64,000 nucleotides of DNA from positions 857,277-921,276 of the forward strand of contig NZ_MKFI01000003.1 of NCBI RefSeq assembly GCF_001982635.1, written 5' to 3'. The notes beneath the pieces were generated by a model. That model searched no databases. It had not been told where the DNA came from and saw only the letters and a list, made by a program, of their open reading frames with translations. Below are positions 8,857 through 18,184 of the stretch, in pieces; the first letter of the stretch is position 1; each line of letters begins with the position of its first letter. Source of the DNA: Bradyrhizobium mercantei (GTDB lineage Bacteria > Pseudomonadota > Alphaproteobacteria > Rhizobiales > Xanthobacteraceae). A program made the position numbers and the translations under genes.

Positions 8857-11316
8857 ATGGCACGACCGCCGCGCAATCGGCCGCATTTTCATGTTGAGGG
8901 TGGCGGTGAAGCAGAGCCGTACACATCACCTCGCATTGTCATCACAGGACTGCCTCCCGCCCGGGTAAGAGCGCAGCACGCAGAGAAGCTCGGCCACGCG
9001 ATCGGTGCAGCCGTCCAGCAGGCCCGGCAAAAACTTGGAACCCGCGACCAAGCGATCGCTGAAGGCGAGAAGGGGTTCTATCTCGAATTCGAGATCCCGG
9101 CGGCGGAACAGGACGCTGTGGAAGGTCTTGAGAATAAGCCTGCCAAAATTGAGCTCGTTGCCGTTAGGTCTACCGCCGATAATCAGGAAATGGTTTCGGC
9201 CACCGTGTTCGTACCTGAGCGCTCGGCCGAATTCTTTGCCAAAAAGGTCGAGACGTATCGCGACGAGAACACGAAGTCGGGAAAGCCCAGGAACGAAGCC
9301 TTGGTCGCGCGAATCGAGGATGTCCGCCTTGGAGCCGTTCGTTCGCTCTTCACCGATGACATGGCGCTTTTTCCGATGGTTGGGCGTCAGGCGTGGTGGG
9401 AGGTGTGGGTTCGCGACGGTCGTTTGGAGACCCTTCGGCATGTCGCACAACGCCTCAATGTGACCCTGAAGGAACATGCCATCAGCTTCCCCGAGCGCGA
9501 TGTGATTCTGGCGCTTGCCAACGAGGAATCGATGGCGAGGCTCGTCGACAATAGCGACGCCGTAGCCGAACTGCGCATTGCCAAGGATACGCCGACGCTC
9601 TTTCTCGAGATGCGCCCGGTCGAACAAGCAGACTGGGCGGGCAATCTCGTCGATCGTGTTAACGCACCTGATGCGGTGGCGCCGGCCATCTGTCTTCTCG
9701 ACAGCGGGGCGACCCGGACACATCCGTTGATCGAGCCGGGCTTAGATGCCGTCGACCAGCACGCCTATGACAAGGGCTGGGGCGTAGGCGATAGCTCTTA
9801 CTGGAATGGTCATGGCACGTCGATGTCAGGCGTCGCACTCTATGGCGATCTTGAAGCGGCGCTTAGCCATGGTGGTCAAGTTGACCTGCGCCATCGATTG
9901 GAGACGGTCAAAATCCTGCCGCCAGCTGGCCAGAACGATCCCGAACTTTATGGAGCAATCACGGAAGTCGGTATCAACAAGGCTGAGGCACAGGCTCCGC
10001 GTCGTCGGCGGGTCTTCTGCATGGCGGTGACGAGCGAAGTCGGTCTTGGTCGCGGTCGCCCTTCTTCGTGGTCGGCGGCCATCGACCAGCTTTGCTATGG
10101 AGGTGGCGACCGTCGACGCCTCATGGTGCTCGCCGCTGGGAATCTGCGAGGTGACATTGCGGCTCCGGACTACCCGGACCGGAACGACCTTGAAGAGGTC
10201 GAGAGCCCCGCTCAGGCGTGGAATCCGCTAGTTGTCGGAGCGTACACCGACAAGATCGGCATCTTTCATCCCGACTTCAATGGCTGGCAGCCAGTGGCGC
10301 CCGCCGGCGAATTGTCTCCGGCGAGCCGAACGTCTGGTGTTTGGGATCGTCAGTGGCCGATCCGACCGGATGTCGTGTTCGAAGGCGGCAACTTTGCCCA
10401 TGACGGTGTCAATCCGGCGTCAGCAATCGACGACCTCCAGCTTATAACAACGCACTATCGTCCGCAAATGCGTCTCTTCGAGACGTTTGGCGATACCAGT
10501 GCGGCCGCAGCATTAGGCTCGCATCTTTGCGCCGGAGTTTTGGTTGCCCGGCCCCAGCTTTGGCCAGAAACGGTGCGAGCTCTCGCGGTGCACTCGGCCG
10601 AGTGGACGCCCGCCATGCGCGCACGGATCGAGGGGGCTGCTCAGGCACAGAAGGCGGCCATGCTTCGCCGATACGGATGGGGTGTGCCTGATATCGGTCG
10701 CGCAGTGATGAGTGCGACTGACGATGCGACCTTGATGGTCGAAGATGCTCTTCTCCCGTTCCGAAAGGATGGTTCGACCATCAAGACTCGCAGCATGAAC
10801 CTCCACCGCTTGCCGTGGCCCCGAGACGAGCTGCTGGAGTTGGGAGAGCAAGATATCGAGCTGCGGATCACCTTGTCCTATTTCGTCGAGCCCAACCCCG
10901 GAGAGCGAGGATGGACGAGACGACACCGCTATTCATCTCACTCGCTGCGTTTTGCAGTGAAGCGGTCATTGGAGAGTCTCCAGCAGTTTCGCCAACGTAT
11001 CAACAAGGCTGCGGAGGCGGAAGAGGAGGGGCAGGCTGGAGCCGCGGCGGGTGGCGACAATTGGGTGCTCGGTACGATCCGCGATAAGGGATCGATCCAC
11101 TCGGATATTTGGCGCGGAAGTGCGGCGGAACTAGCCGAGCGAGATGCGATCGGGGTGTTTCCCGTCAGCGGCTGGTGGAAGGAAAAGCCTGCCCTTCAGC
11201 GTTGGGATCGCTCGGCGCGTTATGCGCTGGTCGTCTCCGTGAGAGCTCCAGGAGCAAACATCGACATCTACACGCCGATCGCCAACATGCTGGAAATTCC
11301 AGTACCTGCTTCATGA
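8857..11316 (+). CDS. ietS: Subtilisin-like serine protease (S8) of the IetAS defence system
   Basis: An 819-residue protein with an intact S8 catalytic set: Asp282 in LLDSG, His319 in NGHGTSM, oxyanion Asn429 in AAGN and Ser548 in GDTSAA. About 250 residues precede the protease domain and about 240 follow; there is no signal peptide, so it should act in the cytoplasm. It follows ietA by 14 bases with a GAGGTG ribosome site. In IetAS the protease is thought to be unleashed on infection under ATPase control; the substrate is unknown. The operon ends at a strong terminator just downstream. Confidence 0.85.
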   Translation: MARPPRNRPHFHVEGGGEAEPYTSPRIVITGLPPARVRAQHAEKLGHAIGAAVQQARQKLGTRDQAIAEGEKGFYLEFEIPAAEQDAVEGLENKPAKIELVAVRSTADNQEMVSATVFVPERSAEFFAKKVETYRDENTKSGKPRNEALVARIEDVRLGAVRSLFTDDMALFPMVGRQAWWEVWVRDGRLETLRHVAQRLNVTLKEHAISFPERDVILALANEESMARLVDNSDAVAELRIAKDTPTLFLEMRPVEQADWAGNLVDRVNAPDAVAPAICLLDSGATRTHPLIEPGLDAVDQHAYDKGWGVGDSSYWNGHGTSMSGVALYGDLEAALSHGGQVDLRHRLETVKILPPAGQNDPELYGAITEVGINKAEAQAPRRRRVFCMAVTSEVGLGRGRPSSWSAAIDQLCYGGGDRRRLMVLAAGNLRGDIAAPDYPDRNDLEEVESPAQAWNPLVVGAYTDKIGIFHPDFNGWQPVAPAGELSPASRTSGVWDRQWPIRPDVVFEGGNFAHDGVNPASAIDDLQLITTHYRPQMRLFETFGDTSAAAALGSHLCAGVLVARPQLWPETVRALAVHSAEWTPAMRARIEGAAQAQKAAMLRRYGWGVPDIGRAVMSATDDATLMVEDALLPFRKDGSTIKTRSMNLHRLPWPRDELLELGEQDIELRITLSYFVEPNPGERGWTRRHRYSSHSLRFAVKRSLESLQQFRQRINKAAEAEEEGQAGAAAGGDNWVLGTIRDKGSIHSDIWRGSAAELAERDAIGVFPVSGWWKEKPALQRWDRSARYALVVSVRAPGANIDIYTPIANMLEIPVPAS

Positions 11317-11333
11317 GCAGTTGCGGCGCGGGA

Positions 11334-11418
11334 TAGTCGCGTTTGGTGAGTAGAAATCACCAAACGTTGAAATTTTTGATTTTTTGCCTTGACTGGCGGA
11401 AGGGGTGACTGCCGAACC
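11334..11418 (+). repeat. Diverged att-like direct repeat, copy 1
   Basis: Begins TAGTCGC, continues TTTGGTGAGT, then TTGAAA and a T-rich run, and ends in GACTGGCG-AAGGGG followed by a CGAAC-like tip. The same order of blocks recurs at 47562-47646 in the same orientation, at roughly 70% identity by eye. The right end read on the minus strand resembles the 3' end of a tRNA (CCCCTT-CGCCA), the usual target of tyrosine-recombinase elements. No integrase lies next to it in this window. Confidence 0.5.
11340..11366 (+). terminator. Rho-independent terminator after ietS
   Basis: Perfect 10-bp inverted repeat CGTTTGGTGA / TCACCAAACG with a 7-base loop, 24 bases after the ietS stop. The bases that follow are T-rich (ATTTTTGATTTTTT). 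It sits inside the att-like repeat copy; the other copy has lost the hairpin. Confidence 0.75.
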
Positions 11419-11654
11419 GGACCATCAGCGTGTTTGGCTGAGATCAAGAAAGGTGCCGAAATTCACACCGGTCGCGGGAGAGATATCGATAGTTGAAATT
11501 AAGATAGTGCGACCAACACCAAAAAGTTCAAGCCGTCACGCACCCTCATCGGCGGGCGTCTGTCCTTGATCCCGAGGTCGGGCAGCTCTCGCTTGGCTTG
11601 CAACTCCTTGGAGCGCCTCGCCCAACGTGCCAGTACGCGACCCCGACGGATAGC

Positions 11655-11800
11655 GAGTTTTCGTGGCTTGCGGGCTGACGCCTCCGACCATTTTTGCAAA
11701 CGAACCGAACGGACCCAGTGGTTTAAAAACGTCAGTTTGCCGCTTACAGTCGCGAGAGCCAGCTCCGGCATTGTCCGAGAAGACGCACTATTTTCTTGAT
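11655..11800 (-). ncRNA. Decayed cobalamin riboswitch remnant
   Basis: Read on the minus strand, this stretch keeps the order of cobalamin-element blocks seen upstream of metE. These are a degenerate GCTG core, then CGACTGTAAGCGGC (close to the consensus CAACTGTAAGCGG), then a CCCGCAAGCCACGA block corresponding to the GCGAGCCAGGAGACC box. Several bases of the core are substituted. No B12-related gene lies below it on the minus strand, so it looks like a relic of a lost gene or of a duplicated metE leader. Confidence 0.45.
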
Positions 11801-11929
11801 TGACCATTCGGCACGACCGGCGACAAACCTGAATAACAGGCTTTAGAGGCAAGACAAGCAAGTGGCCCCAGCGGCCGCGTGGCACCAAAATGTGGCGGAG
11901 TGGTCACGTGAACCGGAGAGTCTTGCGAG

Positions 11930-12133
11930 TCAGACGCCATGTCCGGCGGACGCACCGAGGTGAAGCGCCAGAACCTCTCTTGGCGTTTCGTCCACCTCGA
12001 TGGCTTGAGCGTTGCTGCCGACGAATTCCAGGATCGTCTTGTCGTCCTCGCGCGACATGCCGCTAACGAGCGAGATGTTGACATAGTAGGGCTCCGCTTT
12101 GCCATAGCGGGTGCATTTGATCCACAATTGCAT
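11930..12133 (-). CDS. Small hypothetical protein downstream of metE
   Basis: Sixty-seven residues from an ATG at 12133, preceded by GAGG at good spacing. A TTG start at 12151 abutting the metE stop is the alternative. The composition is protein-like (WIKCTRYGKAEPYYVN at the start, acidic middle, end in ALHLGASAGHGV). It follows metE by 18 bases and may be co-transcribed under the cobalamin riboswitch. I do not recognise a domain. Confidence 0.55.
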   Translation of the reverse strand: MQLWIKCTRYGKAEPYYVNISLVSGMSREDDKTILEFVGSNAQAIEVDETPREVLALHLGASAGHGV

Positions 12134-12151
12134 CAGCAGCCTCGGTGACAA

Positions 12152-14503
12152 TCAGCCTGCCGCCCGCAGCTCGCGTGCGGCCGCAACCATATTGACGAGC
12201 GCCGGCCGGACCTCGTCCCATTTGCGGGTTTTCAGGCCGCAATCCGGATTGACCCAGAGCTGGTCGTCGGACAGGCGCTGCCGCGCCAGCTTGAGTAGCT
12301 CGGTCATCTCGGTCACCTCAGGCACCCGCGGCGAGTGGATGTCGTAGACGCCGGGTCCGATCTCGTTCGGATAGCGGTAGTTCCGGAACGCGTCCAGCAA
12401 GTCCATCTTCGATCGCGATGTCTCGATCGAGATCACGTCGGCATCCATCGTGCCGATCGCGTCGATGATGTCGTTGAATTCGGAGTAGCACATATGGGTG
12501 TGGATCTGGGTCTCGTCCCGGACGCCGGACGAGCAGATACGGAAGCATTCTACAGCCCAGTCGAGATAGGTTGTCCACTCCGAGCGCCGCAGCGGCAGAC
12601 CTTCGCGCAACGCAGCCTCGTCGATCTGGATCATGCCGGCGCCGGCGCCTTCCAGGTCGATGACCTCGTCGCGGATCGCAAGCGCGATCTGGCGGCAGGC
12701 TTGGCTGCGCGGAATGTCGTCGCGGACGAAGGACCAATTCAGGATGGTGACCGGGCCGGTCAGCATCGCCTTCATCGGCTTTGTGGTCAGCGACTGCGCA
12801 TACTGCCACCATTCGACCGTCATCGGCTTGGGCCGAGACACGTCGCCGAACAGGACCGGCGGCCTGACATAGCGCGAGCCGTAGGACTGCACCCAGGCGT
12901 TCTCGGTGAAGACGAATCCTAAGAGCTGCTCACCGAAGTACTGCACCATGTCGTTGCGCTCGAACTCGCCATGGACGAGCACGTCGAGACCGATGCTTTC
13001 CTGCCAGCGCACGGTACGTGCTGTCTGGTTCTGCAGGAAGGTCTTGTAGGCGGTATCACTCAGGTCTCCCTTGCCATGCGCGGCGCGTGCTTTCCTGATT
13101 TCGTGGGTCTGCGGGAAAGAGCCGATCGTCGTTGTGGGGAAAGCTGGCAGGTTGAAGCGCGCATGCTGAACCTCGGCTCGCTCCTCGAACCGACTGGCGC
13201 GCCGGCGCATCGCCTCGTCGATGGCGGCGATGCGGCTTGCCACCTTCGCATCGTGAATGCGCGGCGAGGTCTTGCGCGTGGCTGCGGCGGCGTCGGATTC
13301 CTTCAAAGCCTTTGTGATCGACCTGCGCCCGCTCGCAAGTGCCGTGCCGAGCGCGGCTAGTTCCTCGATCTTCTGCACGGAGAAAGCCAGCCAACTCTTC
13401 ACCTCGGCGTCGAGCTTGCCTTCCAAGGCGAGATCGATTGGCACATGCAGCAGCGAGCAAGAGGGCGAGATCTGCACGCGGTCGTTGCCGAGCTTTGCGA
13501 CGACTGGCTCAAGTCGATCGAGGATTCTGCTCAGATCGGCGCGCCAGATGTTGCGGCCGTCGAGCACGCCGAGTGAGACGACGCGGTCGACGGGCAGGCG
13601 AGCGAGGTCGTCGAGTTGCTCGGGCGCGCGCACCAGGTCGAAATGCAGACCGGCCACGGGAAGCGCGAATGCCGTGTCGCGGTTCGCGCCAAGGCCACCA
13701 AAATAGCTCGCCAGCATGATCTTGATCTGCGGCACCGCCCTGGCGATTTCGGCGTAGGCACGCCGCAGCGCGTCATGAGCCGCCTCGTCGAGATCCAGCA
13801 CCAGGCATGGCTCATCGATTTGCACCCCTTCCGCGCCGCTGCTGGCAAGCTCCCGCAGTACCTCGACATAGACCGGCAGCAGCCGGTCTAGCAGCGACAG
13901 CGGCTCGAAGCCGGCATCCTTGCTCTTGGCAAGCTTGAGGAAGGTGACGGGACCGACCAGCACGGGTCGGGTCTGGTAGCCCAGCGCCTTAGCTTCCTCA
14001 TATTCATCGATCGGCTTGCGCGAGACGAGGCGGAATTGCTGATCCTTCGCGAGTTCGGGAACCATGTAGTGATAATTCGTGTCGAACCACTTGGTCATTT
14101 CCTGCGCCGACACGTTGTGGCCATGATGGGCATTGCCGCGGGCCGCATCGTGCGGGTTGCCTTGGACATCACCCTGGCTGCCGCGCGCCATCGCAAAATA
14201 GGTAGCAAGCGGTAGGGGACCGCCAATCCAGCCATAGATCGGAGGAATCGCACCGACCATCACCGAGGTGTCGAGCACCTGGTCATAGAACGAGAAATCG
14301 TTCGACGGGATCACAGAAACGCCGAGCTTCTTCTGCCGCGCCCAGTTGGCGGCGCGCAATCCGATCCCGGCTTCGATCAGTGCCTTCTCGTCCGATGCGC
14401 CGGACCAGAAGCTTTCGAGCGCAAGCTTGAGCTCGCGGCGTGGACCGATCCGCGGCGTACCAAGAGTTGCGACCGTAAGTGAGGAGATAGGTTTAGAAGA
14501 CAT
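12152..14503 (-). CDS. metE: Cobalamin-independent methionine synthase
   Basis: A 783-residue protein (family usually 750-790) that transfers the methyl group of 5-methyltetrahydropteroyl-triglutamate to homocysteine without B12. The start at 14503 (MSSKPISSLTVATLGTPRIG) fits the family N-terminus; an upstream in-frame codon at 14605 would run into the riboswitch. Zinc ligands are visible: His and Cys in IHTHMCYSEF and a late Cys in VNPDCGLKTR. The duplicated TIM-barrel layout is complete. The leader carries a cobalamin riboswitch, so expression should fall when B12 is plentiful and MetH can work. Confidence 0.95.
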   Translation of the reverse strand: MSSKPISSLTVATLGTPRIGPRRELKLALESFWSGASDEKALIEAGIGLRAANWARQKKLGVSVIPSNDFSFYDQVLDTSVMVGAIPPIYGWIGGPLPLATYFAMARGSQGDVQGNPHDAARGNAHHGHNVSAQEMTKWFDTNYHYMVPELAKDQQFRLVSRKPIDEYEEAKALGYQTRPVLVGPVTFLKLAKSKDAGFEPLSLLDRLLPVYVEVLRELASSGAEGVQIDEPCLVLDLDEAAHDALRRAYAEIARAVPQIKIMLASYFGGLGANRDTAFALPVAGLHFDLVRAPEQLDDLARLPVDRVVSLGVLDGRNIWRADLSRILDRLEPVVAKLGNDRVQISPSCSLLHVPIDLALEGKLDAEVKSWLAFSVQKIEELAALGTALASGRRSITKALKESDAAAATRKTSPRIHDAKVASRIAAIDEAMRRRASRFEERAEVQHARFNLPAFPTTTIGSFPQTHEIRKARAAHGKGDLSDTAYKTFLQNQTARTVRWQESIGLDVLVHGEFERNDMVQYFGEQLLGFVFTENAWVQSYGSRYVRPPVLFGDVSRPKPMTVEWWQYAQSLTTKPMKAMLTGPVTILNWSFVRDDIPRSQACRQIALAIRDEVIDLEGAGAGMIQIDEAALREGLPLRRSEWTTYLDWAVECFRICSSGVRDETQIHTHMCYSEFNDIIDAIGTMDADVISIETSRSKMDLLDAFRNYRYPNEIGPGVYDIHSPRVPEVTEMTELLKLARQRLSDDQLWVNPDCGLKTRKWDEVRPALVNMVAAARELRAAG

Positions 14504-14599
14504 TGGCTTAACCCCAAAAGTTGGGGGCAAAGGCCGTAGTGACACGTCTGGACTCCGCAAGGCGCTTTGAGGCGCGAGCGGGTCACAACCGCACCACCG

Positions 14600-14815
14600 G
14601 GACACCCCGCCCGAGGACGTTTAGTTTGTCGAGGCAGGTCTCCTGGCTCGCGGGTCTTAGCTGTCGTCCGGCCTTCCCGAAACTTGCGCTTCAGTGGCTG
14701 AAATGGACGATGGCTCGCCGCTTACAGTTGCGGGGGCAGCGCCGGCATCGGACCGGCTTCCCTCTTAGCTTCGAGAGAAGTTGTCTCTCGAAGAACCACG
14801 ACGAGGTCACTTACA
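14600..14815 (-). promoter_or_regulatory. Cobalamin riboswitch controlling metE
   Basis: On the minus strand the leader shows AAGAGGGAAGCCGGT, then GCTGCCCCCGCAACTGTAAG, then GCGAGCCAGGAGACCTGCC, the hallmark blocks of the RF00174 cobalamin element in the right order. A GC-rich CGGGCGGGGTGTCCCGG segment near 14600 probably forms the expression platform, since the same segment follows the nrdA riboswitch. Confidence 0.93.
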
Positions 14816-14989
14816 GACAAGTTCGCGGGCGCGTCAACTCACGCGAGTTGATGGGGCTCCGTCCAAAGATGCTCATGAGCCTTGGATGACGCTGCAAAAA
14901 AAATGGAAAGACCATCTTGCGGCCGTTGACATCCTGTCTCAAATCGCGCCACATATAGGCGTCACGGTCCGCCATATCACAAGATTTGG

Positions 14990-15200
14990 TGGCTAAGAGG
15001 GAAGCCGGTGAACTGCGGATTGATCCGCAAAAATCCGGCGCTGCCCCCGCAACTGTAAGCAGTGAGTTGCTCTCGCCCTGTTAAGTCACTGATGCCGCGA
15101 GGCATTGGGAAGACGAGGGAGCAACGGCGACCTGCGAGCCAGGAGACCTGCCGCGACACCAAACACGTCCACGGGCGGGGTGTCCCGGCGGTCGCTTGCA
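14990..15200 (+). promoter_or_regulatory. Cobalamin riboswitch controlling nrdAB
   Basis: Plus-strand leader with AAGAGGGAAGCCGGTGAA, then GCTGCCCCCGCAACTGTAAG and GCGAGCCAGGAGACCTGCC, followed by the same GGGCGGGGTGTCCCGGCGGTC segment as at metE. It ends about 90 bases before nrdA and lies back to back with the metE riboswitch. Confidence 0.93.
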
Positions 15201-15285
15201 CAGCCATGCCGGTGACGCTTGTCCGCCGGAATGACGCAGCGTCCTCCTGACATCCAGCCCCAACAAGCATCACGGGGTCTGCACG

Positions 15286-18162
15286 ATGTCTCTTTCTCTC
15301 GATCGCGAAACAATTCCAGCGCCACTTATCCTGTTGCGTCCAGAATCGCTCGCCGCGCCGGAAGCCGCGCCTCCGATGCAGGTGATCCGCCGTAACGGCA
15401 CGGTGTCGAAATTCGATGCCAGCAAGATTTCGGTGGCTATGACCAAGGCGTTCCTCGCGGTCGAGGGACATACCGCGGCCGCCTCGCGCCGGGTGCATGA
15501 GATCGTCGAGCAACTCACCGCGGAGGTCGTCAGCGCGCTGTCGCGGCGGATGAGCGAGGGCCGCAGCTTCCACATCGAAGACGTGCAGGATCAGGTCGAA
15601 CTGGCGCTGATGCGCGGCGAGCACCACAAGGTGGCGCGCGCCTATGTGCTGTACCGCGAAGAGCGCGCGAGGGAGCGCATCGAGCAGGGGGCGGCGAAGG
15701 CGGCAAAGCCCGTGACGGGACCAGCGATCCAGGTCACGCTGCGTGGCGGCACCAAGGTGCCGCTCGACCATGCGCGGCTGACGCTGATCATCAACGAGGC
15801 CTGTGCCGCCCTTGACGGCGTTGACGCTGCGCCCGTTATCGCCGAGACCGAGCGCAACATCTATGACGGCATCGGCCAGGACGAGCTGGCGCTCGCCTCG
15901 GTCATGGCGGCGCGCACCTTGGTGGAGCAGGAGCCGAACTACACCTATGTCAGCGCGCGCCTCTTGCTCGACAAGCTGCGCACCGAGGTGCTGTCCTATG
16001 TGCATGACGTGCCGACAAGCGCGTCGCAGGCGGACATGGCCGTATGCTACGTCGAGTGTTTTCCGGCCTATATCAGGACCGGCGTCACGTCCGAACTGCT
16101 GGACGCCGAGCTCGGCCGTTTCGACCTCGCGCGGCTTGCCGCAGCGCTTAAGCCGGAGCGTGATCTGTCGTTCCAGTTCCTCGGCCTGCAGACGCTGTAC
16201 GACCGCTATTTCCTGCATGTCCGAGGTAACCGCATTGAATTGCCGCAGGCCTTCTTCATGCGCGTCGCCATGGGATTGGCGCTGCGCGAGATCGACCGTG
16301 AGGCTCGCGCGATCGAGTTCTACGATTTGCTATCGTCGTTCGACTTCATGGCCTCGACGCCGACGCTGTTCAATTCCGGCACGCTGCGGCCGCAGCTCTC
16401 GTCGTGTTTCCTGACCACCGTGGCCGATGACCTCGACGGCATCTTCAAGTCGATCAAGGACAACGCGCTGCTCGCCAAATATTCCGGCGGGCTCGGCAAC
16501 GACTGGACCCGCGTCCGCGGGCTCGGCGCCCATATCAAGGGCACCAATGGCGAAAGCCAGGGCGTGGTTCCGTTCCTGAAAGTGGCCAACGACACGGCGA
16601 TTGCCGTCAACCAGGGCGGCAAGCGCAAGGGCGCTGTCTGCGCCTATCTCGAGACCTGGCATGTCGACATCGAGGAATTCCTCGACCTGCGCAAGAACAC
16701 CGGCGACGACCGTCGCCGCACCCATGACATGAACACCGCAAACTGGGTGCCCGATTTGTTCATGCAGCGTGTCGAGTCCGATGGCGAATGGACGCTGTTC
16801 TCGCCGGACGAAACGCCGGATCTGCACCATCTCTATGGCAAGCCGTTCGCCGAGCGTTACGCCTATTACGAGGCCAAAGCCGCGCGCGGCGAAATGCGCC
16901 TGTTCAAGCAGATCCGCGCCGTCGACCTCTGGCGCAAGATGCTGACCATGCTGTTCGAGACCGGCCATCCCTGGATCACGTTCAAGGACCCGTGCAACCT
17001 GCGCTCGCCGCAGCGCCATGCTGGCGTGATCCACTCCTCGAACCTCTGCACCGAGATCACGCTAAACACGTCCGACGACGAGACCGCGGTGTGCAATCTC
17101 GGCTCGATCAACCTCGCCAACCACATCCAGGGCGGCCGGCTCGACGATGTCAGGCTGAAGAAGACGGTGACGACGGCGATGCGGATGCTCGACAACGTCA
17201 TCGACGTCAACTTTTATACCATCCCGGAAGCGCGCTGCTCCAACCTGCGGCATCGCCCAGTCGGTCTCGGCCTGATGGGGTTCCAGGATGCGCTACATAT
17301 GTTGCGCATTCCGGTAGCATCTGATGCCGCCGTCGCCTTCGCCGACACCAGCATGGAGGCGATCTCATATCACGCGATCTCCGCCTCCACCGATCTCGCC
17401 GCCGAGCGAGGACGCTATCCGTCGTTCGAGGGCTCCCTGTGGAGCCAGGGCATCCTGCCGATCGATTCGATCGACTTCGTTGCCGATGCCCGCGGCGGGG
17501 TTGCAATGGACCGCACCAGCACGCTTGACTGGGCTGCCCTGCGCGGCCGCGTCACCTCGGTCGGCATGCGCAACTCGAACGTGATGGCGATCGCGCCGAC
17601 GGCGACGATCTCCAATATCTGCGGCGTCGTGCAGTCTATCGAACCCGCCTACCAGAACCTCTATGTCAAATCCAACATGTCCGGCGACTTCACAGTGGTG
17701 AACGACCATCTGGTGCGCGACCTCAAGGCGCGCGGGCTGTGGGACGAGGTCATGGTCAACGACCTCAAATATTTTGACGGCAGCGTCGGTGCGATCGACC
17801 GTATCCCAGGCGACCTCAAGGCACTCTACGCGACAGCCTTCGAGATCGATTCGCGTTGGCTGGTCGAGGCCGCCGCGCGGCGGCAGAAATGGATCGACCA
17901 GGCGCAGTCTCTCAACCTCTATATCGCCAATCCCTCCGGCAAGAAGCTCGACGCGCTCTACCGTCAGGCCTGGTCGCTGGGCCTGAAGACGACCTATTAC
18001 TTGCGCTCGCGCAGCGCGACCCATGTCGAGAAGTCAACGCTAAAGGGTACCGACGGCAAGCTCAACGCTGTCTCGCCAGTGGCGCTGACCTCGCCGGTCC
18101 CCGATCTACCGGGAGCCATTGCCTGCTCGATCGATAATCCCGACTGCGAAGCCTGCCAGTAA
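15286..18162 (+). CDS. nrdA: Class Ia ribonucleoside-diphosphate reductase, alpha subunit
   Basis: A 958-residue large subunit reducing ribonucleotides to deoxyribonucleotides, using the tyrosyl radical of NrdB. The N-terminus has one clear ATP-cone (VIRRNGTVSKFDASKI, about 28-115) and a second cone-like segment (VTLRGGTKVPLDHARL, about 148-235). Active-site Cys in SSCFLTT and NLCTEIT (Cys with the nearby Glu) are visible, and the tail carries the redox cysteines in CSIDNPDCEACQ. The enzyme is oxygen-dependent and B12-independent; with the riboswitch it should replace a B12-dependent class II enzyme encoded elsewhere when cobalamin is low. Confidence 0.95.
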   Translation: MSLSLDRETIPAPLILLRPESLAAPEAAPPMQVIRRNGTVSKFDASKISVAMTKAFLAVEGHTAAASRRVHEIVEQLTAEVVSALSRRMSEGRSFHIEDVQDQVELALMRGEHHKVARAYVLYREERARERIEQGAAKAAKPVTGPAIQVTLRGGTKVPLDHARLTLIINEACAALDGVDAAPVIAETERNIYDGIGQDELALASVMAARTLVEQEPNYTYVSARLLLDKLRTEVLSYVHDVPTSASQADMAVCYVECFPAYIRTGVTSELLDAELGRFDLARLAAALKPERDLSFQFLGLQTLYDRYFLHVRGNRIELPQAFFMRVAMGLALREIDREARAIEFYDLLSSFDFMASTPTLFNSGTLRPQLSSCFLTTVADDLDGIFKSIKDNALLAKYSGGLGNDWTRVRGLGAHIKGTNGESQGVVPFLKVANDTAIAVNQGGKRKGAVCAYLETWHVDIEEFLDLRKNTGDDRRRTHDMNTANWVPDLFMQRVESDGEWTLFSPDETPDLHHLYGKPFAERYAYYEAKAARGEMRLFKQIRAVDLWRKMLTMLFETGHPWITFKDPCNLRSPQRHAGVIHSSNLCTEITLNTSDDETAVCNLGSINLANHIQGGRLDDVRLKKTVTTAMRMLDNVIDVNFYTIPEARCSNLRHRPVGLGLMGFQDALHMLRIPVASDAAVAFADTSMEAISYHAISASTDLAAERGRYPSFEGSLWSQGILPIDSIDFVADARGGVAMDRTSTLDWAALRGRVTSVGMRNSNVMAIAPTATISNICGVVQSIEPAYQNLYVKSNMSGDFTVVNDHLVRDLKARGLWDEVMVNDLKYFDGSVGAIDRIPGDLKALYATAFEIDSRWLVEAAARRQKWIDQAQSLNLYIANPSGKKLDALYRQAWSLGLKTTYYLRSRSATHVEKSTLKGTDGKLNAVSPVALTSPVPDLPGAIACSIDNPDCEACQ

Positions 18163-18184
18163 TCAAAACAAAGGAACCGACATT

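Noticed and set aside
11499..11888. Minus-strand frame of 129 codons after the att-like repeat
   Set aside because: It covers the decayed riboswitch, has no ribosome site and no protein-like pattern.
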